Notes under the pieces: model-generated
Told to the model about the DNA's origin: nothing
Databases searched by the model: none
What the model saw: the letters and a program-made list of their open reading frames with translations, nothing else
Source of the DNA: Rhabditophanes sp. KR3021
Taxonomy: Eukaryota > Nematoda > Chromadorea > Rhabditida > Alloionematidae
DNA length: 64,000 nt
Assembly: GCA_963281155.1 (NCBI GenBank)
Contig: CAUJLY010000006.1
Location: 7,936,001 to 8,000,000 of the forward strand
Reading direction: 5' to 3'
Translations under genes and position numbers: made by a program
Part shown: piece by piece, positions 51,465-62,848 of the stretch
How positions within the stretch are numbered: position 1 is the stretch's first letter
Layout: each line of letters begins with the position of its first letter

Positions 51465-52406
51465 TTACATCCAAGCATTGCGCATCATGTCAAAATGTTT
51501 ATTAATAGGTTTATCAGCAGACAATTCTACAACTGGAAGAACAGTTCTTACCGTAATATTACTTGAAGATCTAATTTTACTAATAAAATATTGATAAACA
51601 TAGAGGATTGGATTCATTTGTAAAAGAAAATCTAGGGCTCCAAATGTCACAGCTACATCACGCATAACGAACAACAATATGTAGGCTAAATTCTGCTGAG
51701 ATTTATTTAAAAAGATATTACACAAAATGTATATAACATTTGTTACTACCTGGACGCTAATATAGGCAAATAGAAGAGGCAGTGATCTTCGTAACAAACT
51801 GATATTTTCGTTAATTTGGTATTTTTCACTTAAAATCCTTGCTTGGGCATTTGCCTTTGACTGTAGCTTGACGTTTCTTATTTTGATCAAAAAATAGAAT
51901 ATCAGCAAAGGAATATCTATCAATGTTATTATAGTTGAAAATGTCAACGTTGAAACTCCCTCAATTAGGTAAATATAAGTGATACCAAAACTAGCAGGAA
52001 ATATTAGAATAGTTAATAAAAGAAAAAATTTTAAATGAGTATTGCTCTCATAATTAGTTCTTTGCGTTGTTGCGAAAAATCTTTCGAATATTAAAATTAA
52101 TATAGAATACCTGATGGCATTTGTTGCCATTCCGCGATATTCATTGGCAAAAAGCCTCCAACCAGACATAACTTCATTATTAACATCAATTTCAAATGCA
52201 TCTGGTAAACTAATACAAGCATTGACTATATTTAACATGGATTGGAGAAGATCAAATGTTAAAAAAATAAAGAAACAGTATTTGAAATTTGAATGCCAGT
52301 TTTTCTTCTTTCTTAAAAGATTTAGTAGTGCTACATAGACTGGAATGTATAAAAGACCAAAGAGTATACCAAAAATGCTAGCGATTGCTAATGGTCTATT
52401 AATCAT
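51465..52406 (-). CDS. nematode serpentine chemoreceptor, Sre-like
   Basis: Intronless ORF of 313 aa from the ATG at 52406. It shows seven hydrophobic segments, starting IASIFGILFGLLYIPVYVAL. Sre/Sra-superfamily marks: ERFFATTQRTNYE at the end of TM3 (in place of DRY), SEKYQINENISLLRRSLP before TM6, and NPILYVYQYF at TM7. The C-terminal tail is short. It is likely expressed in chemosensory neurons or used as an orphan peptide or odour receptor; no ligand can be given. Lack of any intron in a 940-nt gene is unusual beside its neighbours and may mean a retro-copy or intron loss. The family (Sre) call is moderate; 7TM receptor is firm. Confidence 0.75.
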   Translation of the reverse strand: MINRPLAIASIFGILFGLLYIPVYVALLNLLRKKKNWHSNFKYCFFIFLTFDLLQSMLNIVNACISLPDAFEIDVNNEVMSGWRLFANEYRGMATNAIRYSILILIFERFFATTQRTNYESNTHLKFFLLLTILIFPASFGITYIYLIEGVSTLTFSTIITLIDIPLLIFYFLIKIRNVKLQSKANAQARILSEKYQINENISLLRRSLPLLFAYISVQVVTNVIYILCNIFLNKSQQNLAYILLFVMRDVAVTFGALDFLLQMNPILYVYQYFISKIRSSSNITVRTVLPVVELSADKPINKHFDMMRNAWM

Positions 52407-53678
52407 TTTAAATTCGCTATAAGTAACAAAAATTGAGTATATATATTAATATTAAACTAAAATATTTAGACCAATGTTTAAATATATTTTTTAATCGAAA
52501 CGCAATTTGAATACAAAGCACTGGCATGATATTTCTATAGGTTATTCAATTTGATATCACAGGAATATAACATTTTTTAGCCTTTTCAACAATATAAATT
52601 TCTGCGCGTTCTGAATGACATTATACCTTAAAGTATACAAATATACTGAACTGTGAGTAGACTGATGCCGTAAAAACTGTAATAAAAAGTAACAAAATGC
52701 GTAAAGTTTAGTTACTTATCATTAATATCATTAAACTTTTTCTTTAAATATCATTAAGTAATTTAAATGAAAATAAATTTAAAAAGGAACTATATATGTA
52801 ATTTTGTATGAGGAATTTTTGGCAAAATTAGGCCTAATACAAGGTGATAAAGCGTCATTTACTTTACACAAATATTTAACTTTCTTTTTTAATGACTATA
52901 ATTCATAAATGCTTTGTCTAATTAGTTGTAATAAAATTTTCTTTTAAAGCTCATAAATTTTGTAAATTTTTAGAATAAGCAAGGCAATTTAATGTACATA
53001 GATTCGACTTTTGAAAACATATTTAATTTAGTAATTCAGAATAATGCATATTGTACGCAATTTGTTCTTGAAGAACTTTTTCTAAAATAAGAAAGATGGC
53101 TTCATTGTTTTCATAAAAGTTAATTACAATAACTAGTGATTGAATCCTTATTTAATTATTACTTTAAACCTAAATAACAACATTTTGGATAAATAAAAAT
53201 ATGTTATTGAAAAGGAATTAATTACTTAATAATTACAAATAAAATGTCAATGTGCCTATAAAATAAACATCTAAAATGTGATACTATAATATATTTTATA
53301 AGATTTAAACTTTTATTAGAACAACAGTCAATGAATAATAAACAGAATAAATTGTGGCAACAAATTTCATTACAAATTTATGAATGATAGTTATTTGTAT
53401 GAGCTAGAGATTAATAAACAGAATAAATTCTGTGTAAGGTATTCAATCGCATTTAAAACGAAAGCATCGGGGTAATGGGATTGTCATGTTTTAATTAGGA
53501 TAAATAAAAAACAAATATATTTTTATAAGTTTTTATCTATAATTCAAGTTGCATCATAATTATTAACATTACACAATGAGAAACATGGAACTTTATAGGG
53601 CTTCTTACGCAAAATAATGGCTACATAGTTGCAAATTGTTATATAAAGGCATAATATATGAATAGTATAAGTATGTTA
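52407..53678. other. intergenic, AT-rich
   Basis: No gene. An 18-bp sequence (taataaacagaataaatt) occurs twice, at 53336-53353 and 53412-53429, upstream of the region where GFAT transcripts should end. Confidence 0.6.
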
Positions 53679-55977
53679 TTATTCAACAGTGACAGATTTT
53701 GCCAAGTTTCTTGGTCTGTCCACATTTAATCCATTCAATTCGGCAATGTGGTATGACAATAATTGTAATGGGATGACTGTCAAAATGCTTTGCAAGCAAT
53801 CAACTGTCTTGGGGACTCTGATGCGACGTGAGCAGCCAACAATATCTGAATCTGGAACATCTTCACCAATGATAAGGATAGGTTGACCTCCTCTTGCCAA
53901 AACTTGCTGTAAGGCATTCAATGAACGTTTATATACGTGATCTTTGCAAATGACCATTACAATACTCAATGACTCATCGACCATAGCCAATGGCCCATGC
54001 TTAAGTTCTCCAGACATAATACCTTCACAATGCATGTAAGAAAGTTCTTTGATCTTTAAAGCTCCTTCAAGACAAGTGGCAAAATGATATCCTCTGCCCA
54101 TAATCAGAAGCGACTTTTCTTCATAGATTGACTTGGCAATTTCTTTAATTTCGTCATCCAACGACAAAATGTTATGGATATGTTCAGGCAATGCCTTTAA
54201 ACCATTGATAATATCATTTTTTCTTTCAACCATTGATATGCGATCATCGCAAACAGACAAAGCAAACATGATGATTGACAAAATTTGAGAAGTATAAGCT
54301 TTGGTAGAAGCTACTCCAATTTCAGGTCCAGCATTAATATGTACTCCGCAATGAGATTCTCTACAAATGGAACTACCGACTGTGTTTGTAATTCCGATAA
54401 GTAAAGCTCCCTTTGGCTTGCAATATCTCAAGGCATTCAAGGTATCGGCAGTTTCTCCGGATTGGGAAATGAAGAAACAAACGTCATCCCTGAAGATTGG
54501 AGTTTCGCGATCAAGAAAATCGCTTGCTAATTCAAGTACAACTGGAAGCTCAGTCAGTTCTTCCATAATTTGTCTGCAAGCAATTGCAGAATTGTAAGAT
54601 GTTCCACATGCGATCATAATTAATCTACGACATCTTTTGATATCAGGCATGTAATCTATGATCCCACCCAAAACTACTCTCCCATCATTCAAAACTCTAC
54701 CTCTCATGGTATTGACAACAGATTCAGGTTGTTCAAAGATTTCTTTTTGCATGAAAGTTTTGAAAGAACCTCTCATAATTTCTTGCAATTCCATATTCAA
54801 CGAATGGATAGCTCTGGTCTCAACAGCTTGCAAATCCCTTCCTGACCTTTTGATTCTATGAATGGTAAGTGAGCCATCTTCGACCAAGGCGACGTCGTCA
54901 TCCTCGAGAAAGATGACTTGTTTGGTGTGCTCAATGATTGCACTTGCATCGGAGGCAACAAAGTATTCTACTTCGCAGTCAGGTGATCCAAATGGTTTAA
55001 CAGTGCTGACGGAATCTTTGCGAGTTGTGTTTTCTAAAATGCGTAAATATAAATTTAATTCTTTTCAAAGATACCTGATGACTTTCCAACGTCATTAGAT
55101 AGATTATCGAAATTAAATGCATCCAAGTGATTAGACAAGTTACTCTTGATTTGGTGTGCTGCTGTAATGATTAAAAAATGTGGTTAGTCTTGCGAGAAGG
55201 CAATTAGTTAATTGTGTCGTTGAAATATTAGAATGACAAATGTGTAGTCCAACGCTTACCTTTACTGAAAAAACACAGGGAAATGATTGGAAGAGAGACG
55301 AGAAGAACTTTTTATTCCAATCAACAAGGGTGAACCTCTTCTTGCAGCAACTAGTTGATTGGGAAAACGACTTGATTTGAAGGCTAAAGCAAAGGCTCCT
55401 TCCAATTGTTGAATGGTAGTTTCAACGACTTGTCTAAAACTGAAATCCGGGTATTTGTTTGACAAATGCTGAGCCAATTTAGCAATGACTTCAGTATCTG
55501 TGTCAGACTCAAACTCGAATCCTTTCTTAATCAAATACTCCTTAAGTTCACGATAGTTGGTCAAAATACCATTGTGGACAACCAAGAATTCATTATTCAA
55601 GTCCGATCTTTGTGGATGCGAATTTTTCTCACATGGCACACCATGCGTGGCCCATCTAGTATGCGCTATTCCACAGTGAGACTCCAAATTGACGTCGAGA
55701 TCGACCTTAGCATCTCTGAAAATAGATTGGCGTAAATTGTCGACTTTCCCGAACTGATCTTATGATAAGTGGCTTAGTGTTAACATTTTCAGCATCATCG
55801 CTACCATCGATGGCAATTCCTAAATTACAACATACTAAAGTTTATTATTTATGATAACTAACCGGCAGAATCATAACCTCTGTACTCCATTCTAGACAAT
55901 CCTTGCAACAAAATTTCAATCACTTCTCTCCTTGTTTTAGGAGTCATAACGTTGAAATAAGCAAATATGCCACACAT
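53679..55977 (-). CDS. gfat: glutamine:fructose-6-phosphate aminotransferase (GFAT), with two apparent frameshifts
   Basis: Makes glucosamine-6-phosphate from fructose-6-phosphate and glutamine, the first committed step to UDP-GlcNAc and chitin. Exons 55863-55977, 55260-55819, 55075-55161 and 53679-55033. With one base removed at ~55747-55752 and one at 55268-55273, all phases close to 704 aa, the normal length. Residue 2 is the catalytic Cys (MCGIFAYFN). The glutaminase domain has [21 protein letters not shown] and [13 protein letters not shown]. The SIS isomerase domains have [34 protein letters not shown] and [10 protein letters not shown]; the end is [12 protein letters not shown], the usual GFAT terminus. 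The linker ([13 protein letters not shown]) is short, as in GFAT. It is divergent from the 5-oxoprolinase gene. Either the gene is sound and the assembly carries indels, or this is a recent pseudogene. Confidence 0.92.
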
Positions 55978-57123
55978 TGTTTTAATATTATTTTGACTAA
56001 AATGATCACAAATATCACATATTTATATTAAAATTCAGCTCTTTATTAAATCAGATATTTTTCGAATAACAAAATAAAATAGATTGATTAAGGATTCCAA
56101 AACTATTTTTTTAATAGAATATGTCACATATAATTTAGTTTAAACAATTAGTTTCTTATACTAAACTCACTAATCAACAATTGGCTAGCATGTAGGAAAC
56201 TTTTATAAATTAAATCACGTTTTAATGTTGTATGGCAACTGTTAATGACTTTATACTTTTTGTGTAGTGTGCAGATTAACCTGCGTATATTTACTTTTGC
56301 ATTTAAATATATAAAGTCAAAGCAACGTGGGTAACTTTATCCTTTGATTGGAAGTATATAATGGCTAACTGAGTTGGCAAATTACAGTTTATGAGTACAC
56401 AGACATTTTTGGTTTGTGATAAGTTTGATTTGATAAGAAATAGTTTTTATTAATTAAGGATGATCAAAGCCACGATCTGTGCGTTTGTAAATGTGACGTG
56501 GTTTACATCAAAGAGGCCAGCGTCTAGCAATATTTGTAGAAACGACAACTAACATTAATTATTGTTAAGATAACACATATTACGTGTCTTACTTTGGTGG
56601 TTGGATAAAAATTGGTAACACATTTATGTGATCTTTAAATTAAAGGCATATGTAATTACTATTCACCTTCTCTTTTCAAAATGCAAATAATAGACGTATA
56701 CCTTTTCAATCACAACTAACATCAGTATTCAAGAAACAGAAATCAGAATGTTTTGTAGATAAGGATACAATACAAATACAACTGTTTGTACACATAATGT
56801 TTCTTCCATCGATATTTGGCTACTTAACATCAATTCGAATGTACAAACGTATCCTTACAAATAGTACACATATATAAAATTATTTAACACAACGGGGTAA
56901 ACATCTATTTTTTGCCCCATATTTATATCAGCAAATGTATTATACCTTTTATCTTATTTATCTTACTTGATCTAATAAGTTTTAACAGACAGATGTTTAT
57001 GAAAAGGAAAATATAAACACATCCATATAGTTTTATACTCGATTATCCTAAGTATTCTTAACTCGATCTTTTTATTTTTAATCCATGAACCTATGTAATT
57101 TAATTAATTTGCAGATAAAAGCT
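55978..57123. other. divergent promoter between GFAT and 5-oxoprolinase
   Basis: AT-rich. A GC-richer 30-codon ORF (56460-56552, +; MIKATICAFVNVTWF...) is the only protein-like patch and is unassigned. An acceptor (ttaatttgcag, ending 57114) precedes the 5-oxoprolinase ATG by 9 nt. Confidence 0.45.
57106..57114 (+). promoter_or_regulatory. candidate trans-splice acceptor of 5-oxoprolinase
   Basis: aatttgcag ends 9 nt before the chosen ATG (57124). An upstream in-frame ATG lies before this acceptor and would be removed by splicing. Confidence 0.5.
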
Positions 57124-60100
57124 ATGGTTTGCAGTGAAAAGAAAGTACGTTTGGGAAAGTTAGGTTTTGCTATTGATCGAGGTGGCACTTTCACCGATAT
57201 TGTTTGTTGTTTTCCATGCGGCAAGATCGAGAAGTTAAAACTATTATCCGAAGATCCTGCTAAATACGAAAGCGCACCAACTGAAGGAATAAGACGTTTT
57301 TTGGAATTATTTACGGAAAATAAAATCGGTAGAAATGAAACTATTCCAACAGGTATTTTTGCTTATTAATTATACTTGAGATTATAATTTATAGAAAATA
57401 TTGAATGGATCCGAATGGGAACAACGGTTGCTACAAACGCCTTGTTAGAAAAAAAGGGTGAACGATCAGCCTTAATCATTACCAAAGGATTTAAAGATAT
57501 CCTACATATTGGTAATCAAACTCGCCCTGATCTTTTTGATCTTCGTATAGACAAACCAGAGGCACCATGCGAACAAATTGTAGAAATTGATGAGAGAGTA
57601 ATTGTTGGAACTGCAGACATCTACAGACATGAAGAGTTAAAGATCTGTGGGAAGCCTGTCAAAAATGGACCTTATGAAAATATGTTCGTAGAAAAGGAAA
57701 TTGATGTGGAGGAATTAAGAAAGGTTTTTAAGAATTTAAAAGAACAAAAATTCAACTCTATTGCCGTTTCACTCATGAATGCTTATGCTTATCCTGAAAA
57801 TGAAAACTTAGTTAACACAATTGCTGAAGAATTTGATTTTGGGCACATATCAATATCCCATAAAGTCAATAATATGACTAAATTTGTTCCCAGAACATAT
57901 ACAGTCATCACCGATGCTTATTTAACTCCAGTTGTCAAAACATACATTGATTCATTTAAGAAAAACTTCGCCAACAATTTAAGAGAAGTTAACCTGGAAT
58001 TTATGAGATCTGATGGTGGTCTTTGCACAATGTCGGACTTTATAGGTTCAAGAGCAATTTTATCTGGACCAGCTGGAGGAGTTGTTGGAGTTTCAATTAC
58101 AGCCTTCGACAAACAGGATCCACAGCCAGTTATTGGCTTTGATATGGGTGGGACTTCAACAGATGTTTCTAGATATAATGGATCCTTTGAACAAACTTTA
58201 GAAACCCAAATTGCCGGTTTGTCGATTCAAGTTCCACAGATGGATATCCTGACTGTTGCTGCCGGAGGTGGGTCCAGATTGTTTTTCAGAGACGGAAGAT
58301 TTATAGTTGGCCCCGAATCAGCAGGTAGCGACCCAGGTCCCATTTGTTATCGCAAAAATGGATATCTAACAATTACTGATGCAAATGTTATTTTGAAAAA
58401 AGTTGTACCAGAACATTTTCCAAAGATCTTTGGGCCAAATGGTGACTTGTCTTTAGATTATGACTCTTCTTACAAAGCATTCGTAGAATTGACGAAACAA
58501 GTTAATGAGCATATCAAGACACTTGGTAAGCCTGAGATGTGTGTTGAGAGTGTTGCTGAAGGTTTCATCAATGTTGCCAACGAAACAATGTGCAGGCCAA
58601 TTCGTAATCTGACAGAAGGCAAAGGACACAATACGGCTTCCCATGTATTGGCTAGCTTTGGTGGTGGAGGTGGCCAACATGCATGTGCCGTAGCCGAAAA
58701 ATTAGGAATTACCAAAATCAAAATTTCGCCCCATTCCGGTCTTTTGTCCGCTTATGGAATTGGAGCAGCAGATACTGTTGTAGATGAGTTGATTCCTTAC
58801 GGGCAAGCTCTGGATGAATCCAAGGGGACTAGACAATTCTTAACTAAAGCGGTTACTGATTTGTTCGAAAAAAATGTTAACAAACTTTTGCGTTCTGGGT
58901 TCTGTAAAGATGATATTAAGAATGTAACAGAGGCTCACTTCCGTTACCTCAATACTGACTCAACTATTCCTATCATTATCAATCACACAAACGTAGACTA
59001 CGAAAATTTAATTAGCGTTGATGAATTAGAAATAGCAAAAGACACATTCGAAAGAATTCATGAAGAGCAATTTGGGTTCGCTCATCACCACAGAAAAGTA
59101 ATAATTCAGGATATTAGAACAATTTCCAGTGCTAAACGCTTTTCTTATCCAGAGATTAGTTTAGATACGAAGGGGCCAAGCGAATATATTAGAGATGAAG
59201 ATTCAAAATGCTGGTTTAATAATGGTTGGCATGAGACGAAGTGTGTTCATACCAAAAATCTCTCACGAGGAAACATTATCAGTGGACCAGCTTTGTTATT
59301 AGATGCAAATTGCACCATTGTTGTGGATCCAAATTGTGAGGCAGTAATTGAAAAGGATGGTTCTGTCACTATTACAATCGAGGATAAAGGCTTAAAGAAA
59401 ATTGGGGTTGATTTAAATCCAATTCATTTAAGTATCTTTAGTCACCGCCTTATGAGTATTGCTGAACAAATGGGGAAAGTGCTCCAAAGAACAGCGATCT
59501 CAACAAATATTAAGGAAAGACTGGACTTTTCATGTGCTTTATTTGGCACAAATGGAGATCTTATCGCCAATGCCCCACATATCCCAGTCCATCTTGGAGG
59601 AATGCAGACGGCCGTCAAATATTTAATAAATTTAAAAGGTCGAGATGGAATTAAACCTGGTGAATCTGTTATTTCAAACCATCCAAAAGAAGGAGGCTCC
59701 CATTTACCCGATTTGACTATCATAACTCCCATCTATATTTCAAATCAAACATATCCAGACTTTTACGTTGCTAATAGAGGCCATCATTCAGATATCGGAG
59801 GATTATGCCCCGGTTCAATGCCTCCAAATTCATCTACTTTACTTCAAGAAGGGGCTATTTTTAAAGATTGTTTCACGATTGTTGAAGGTGGCAAATTTTT
59901 AGAACAAAAAGTTACCGATCAACTAATGAAGCCAGCTGAAGTTGCTGGATGTACGGGAACAAGACAATTGACGGATAATTTAGCTGATTTGAAAGCTCAG
60001 ATAGCTGCTAACAAAAAAGGAATTGATTTGCTAAAAGAATTATGCAAAGAATATGGAATCGATGTTGTTCAAGCATACATGGCTCATATTACTGAAAATG

Positions 60101-60978
60101 CGGACCTTTGCGTTCGGAATTTCTTGAAAAGTCAAAAGTCCTCCGTTCTTGAGGCAATTGATCATATGGACGATGGTACCGCCATCAAGTTAAAGATTAC
60201 CATAAATAAAGAAGATGGTAGTGCCATTTTTGACTTCACTGGAACTGGACCCCAATCAAAAACAAACTTAAATGCTCCAGAAGGTGTTACTAAAGCTGCC
60301 GTCATTTATTGTATTAGATGTATGGTTGGTAGAGAAATACCATTGAATCAAGGATGTCTAAATCCAATCAAAATAATTATTCCTCAAGATACTATTTTAA
60401 ATCCAGGAGATGAGGCTGCTGTTGTTGGAGGAAATGTTTTGACATCACAAAGATTATGTGATGTTATTTTAGCTGCCTTCGAAGCTTGCGCTGCTTCTCA
60501 AGGATGTATGAATAATATTACGTTTGGAAGCAATCTTATGGGCGGCTATTATGAAACGATTTCAGGGGGCGCAGGAGCTACTCCTGACTGCAATGGTAGA
60601 TCCGGTGTCCATACACATATGACCAATACTAGAATTACTGATCCAGAAATTGTTGAAACAAGATACCCAGTTATAGTTAGGCAGTTTGCTCTTCGAGAAC
60701 ATTCCGGCGGTTTAGGGAAACATCATGGCGGAGATGGAGTTATTCGTGAATTGCAATTCCGTGTACCTGTCACTTTATCTGTTTTGACCGAACGAAGAAA
60801 AACTGTCCCCTTCGGAATTTGTGGGGGTCAAAATGCACTTCCAGGAATAAATTTGTTACAATCCATTGGCGAAGAAGAAAAAGATATTGGTGGTAAGGCT
60901 ACAATCGACATCAAGGCAGGTGATACATTAAAAATCTTAACCCCTGGTGGTGGTGGATTTGGATTACCAGAAAATTAA
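57124..60978 (+). CDS. OPLAH: 5-oxoprolinase (ATP-dependent)
   Basis: Cytosolic enzyme of the gamma-glutamyl cycle that opens 5-oxo-L-proline to L-glutamate with ATP hydrolysis. Exons 57124-57352 and 57395-60978, phase 1, 1270 aa, close to the usual ~1288. HyuA-type ATP-binding half: [13 protein letters not shown] near the start, [43 protein letters not shown] and [17 protein letters not shown]. HyuB-type half: [58 protein letters not shown] and the glycine-rich end [14 protein letters not shown]. Both halves are in one polypeptide, as in animals. The second exon is a single 3.6-kb exon. An aataaa lies near 61012. No frameshift or lost motif was seen. Confidence 0.96.
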
Positions 60979-62071
60979 AAATAACAAGTACTAATTTCAC
61001 TTATTTTCAACAATAAACTTTCCTCCATAAGCATTTACACAATACACAACAATCTTTTTACTTTTTTATCGTCTAATTGGTCATCAACAACAAGCCATAT
61101 GACTATTTTCTTCTTATTGGTCTCTTATATCCATAGTTGATTTTTGTAAATGTTTCAAAACAAGCTATTAAAAAGTCGTTTTCTAGAAGCAATCGTATAT
61201 GCGTTAACTGCATTGTATTTGATTGAATTGGTTGTCTCTTATAAAGCCACCACTTTCTTAGCGCAATTATGATCATATGTACATATGATACAAAGCTACT
61301 TTTGTTGTTATCAAGCCATATCACAAAATTCACTTAAAAACACCTGTATTCATGAACTTCTGGTATCCTGACGCAATCGCTCTCTTTTCATTTTTTTAAT
61401 GTTTATCACAACATCAAAATAAAATGTATACATATGCACATATAAATACAAATTTTTTACGCTTAGCAGGTTTACCAAAAAAGAGAAGCTTTAGTATTCA
61501 AAGCTTATGATGTCGAATAATGATGATCATATTTCCTTACTAGTCTAATCAGTCAAACAAATCAACTTTCACTTCCACATCCTTCTTTATCATAGCTAAC
61601 GTGTAGCACATGAATTTCTGCATCGTAGAAAGCAGTGCTACTATTTTAAGATATGTACACTTTGACATGGGATGACAATATTGGTCACAATACAATTATC
61701 GCATAAATAAATTTTTTCAGAGAAAGGAGGATCATAAACAAACTTTTGATATATGGATGCTTTCTGTCTTTAATTGACAAAATCACGATATTGCTAAATA
61801 GAACACTTCTAGACCCGAAGGAAAAACCGACACAAATTGTAATTTTTGATTCTCCTCCTTTCACTTTTTTTCATGGGAATGTTATGTTTGATTTTCTCCA
61901 ACATATAACCGACATAGCGTCTTTTCTATTTTGGAATTTTAAAAAATAAATTATATTTTTCGGCCACATCAACACTACCTTGCATATTATACCTTTACTT
62001 CATTGGATTATTTATCATAATTATCAACTTAATTAACTGATATTATAATATATTGCTTACCTAAACCTAAA
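60979..62071. other. intergenic, AT-rich
   Basis: Spacer between 5-oxoprolinase and the paired-domain gene. Frames at 61103-61333 (-) and 61746-61949 (+) have no supporting signals. Confidence 0.55.
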
Positions 62072-62848
62072 ATGGAAAATTTTTGTCTAGATGGTTTGAA
62101 TTGTAGGTGCGTAATTGATGATTCTACGCCAGACTCCTTGACTCGAGACTTTACGGCATGGCTCAATGTTAGTTTCCAGCTCTTTGTATTCATTCGAATT
62201 TAACTAATTTATTTAACTAATTACTCATTTTTAAGGGCAACGCAGTCAACAGGCATGATTACTTACTTCACAGACAATTTTACAACTCACACGCGCCCTT
62301 AGTTTCAATGAATGAATATTATATCATAAATAACAACAATAACAATAATAATTTCATTGAAAATAATGAATTTCCAAGTCTCAAAAATTCAAATAATAAT
62401 AATCAAGATGAACCTGTTGGAAAAAAAGGGAAAAAGAAAAATAGTCATAGACGAGTTTCTGGGACAAATTTGTATGGAAGAGCATATTGTCCTGGCAGGC
62501 CTTTGTCTACTGATGACAGATACAGAATTGTTGAACTTTACGAACAGGGCATGAAGGTTAACGCTATCTCAAAGGTATTATGTGTGAGTCATGGATGCGT
62601 ATCGAAAATTATTAGCAGGTAAATAAATCATTTAAAAAGATTATATTTTGTAATTTATCAGATTTCGCGAGACAGGTTCAGTGTTACCTTTTTCAAATTC
62701 TGAAAATCGACGTAATCGTAGGATAGCCAAACGAAGCGACGCAAGTTCAACGCACACCACTATATCGACTTCCTCATCCTCTTCTTCCACAACTGGATCA
62801 AGTTCGGGATCGGAATCTTACAAAATGGTACCGATTCAATATATCTAA
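62072..62848 (+). CDS. npax: PAI-only paired-domain protein (npax-like)
   Basis: Probable DNA-binding regulator with half of a Pax paired domain. Exons 62072-62167, 62236-62618 and 62662-62848; phases close to 221 aa. The N terminus has a short acidic segment and Asn runs (NNNNNNNN; NSNNNNQ), then basic GKKGKKKNSHRR. The PAI subdomain follows: GRAYCPGRPLSTDDRYRI, VELYEQGMKVNAISKVL, then VSHGCVSKIISRFRETGSV, which is the Pax recognition helix VSHGCVSKIL. Next come RRNRRIAKR and a Ser/Thr tail ending MVPIQYI. The beta-hairpin preceding PAI is degenerate, and there is no RED subdomain, octapeptide or homeodomain. Nematode NPAX proteins have this same N-terminal-half layout. Target genes cannot be inferred. 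Confidence 0.82.
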
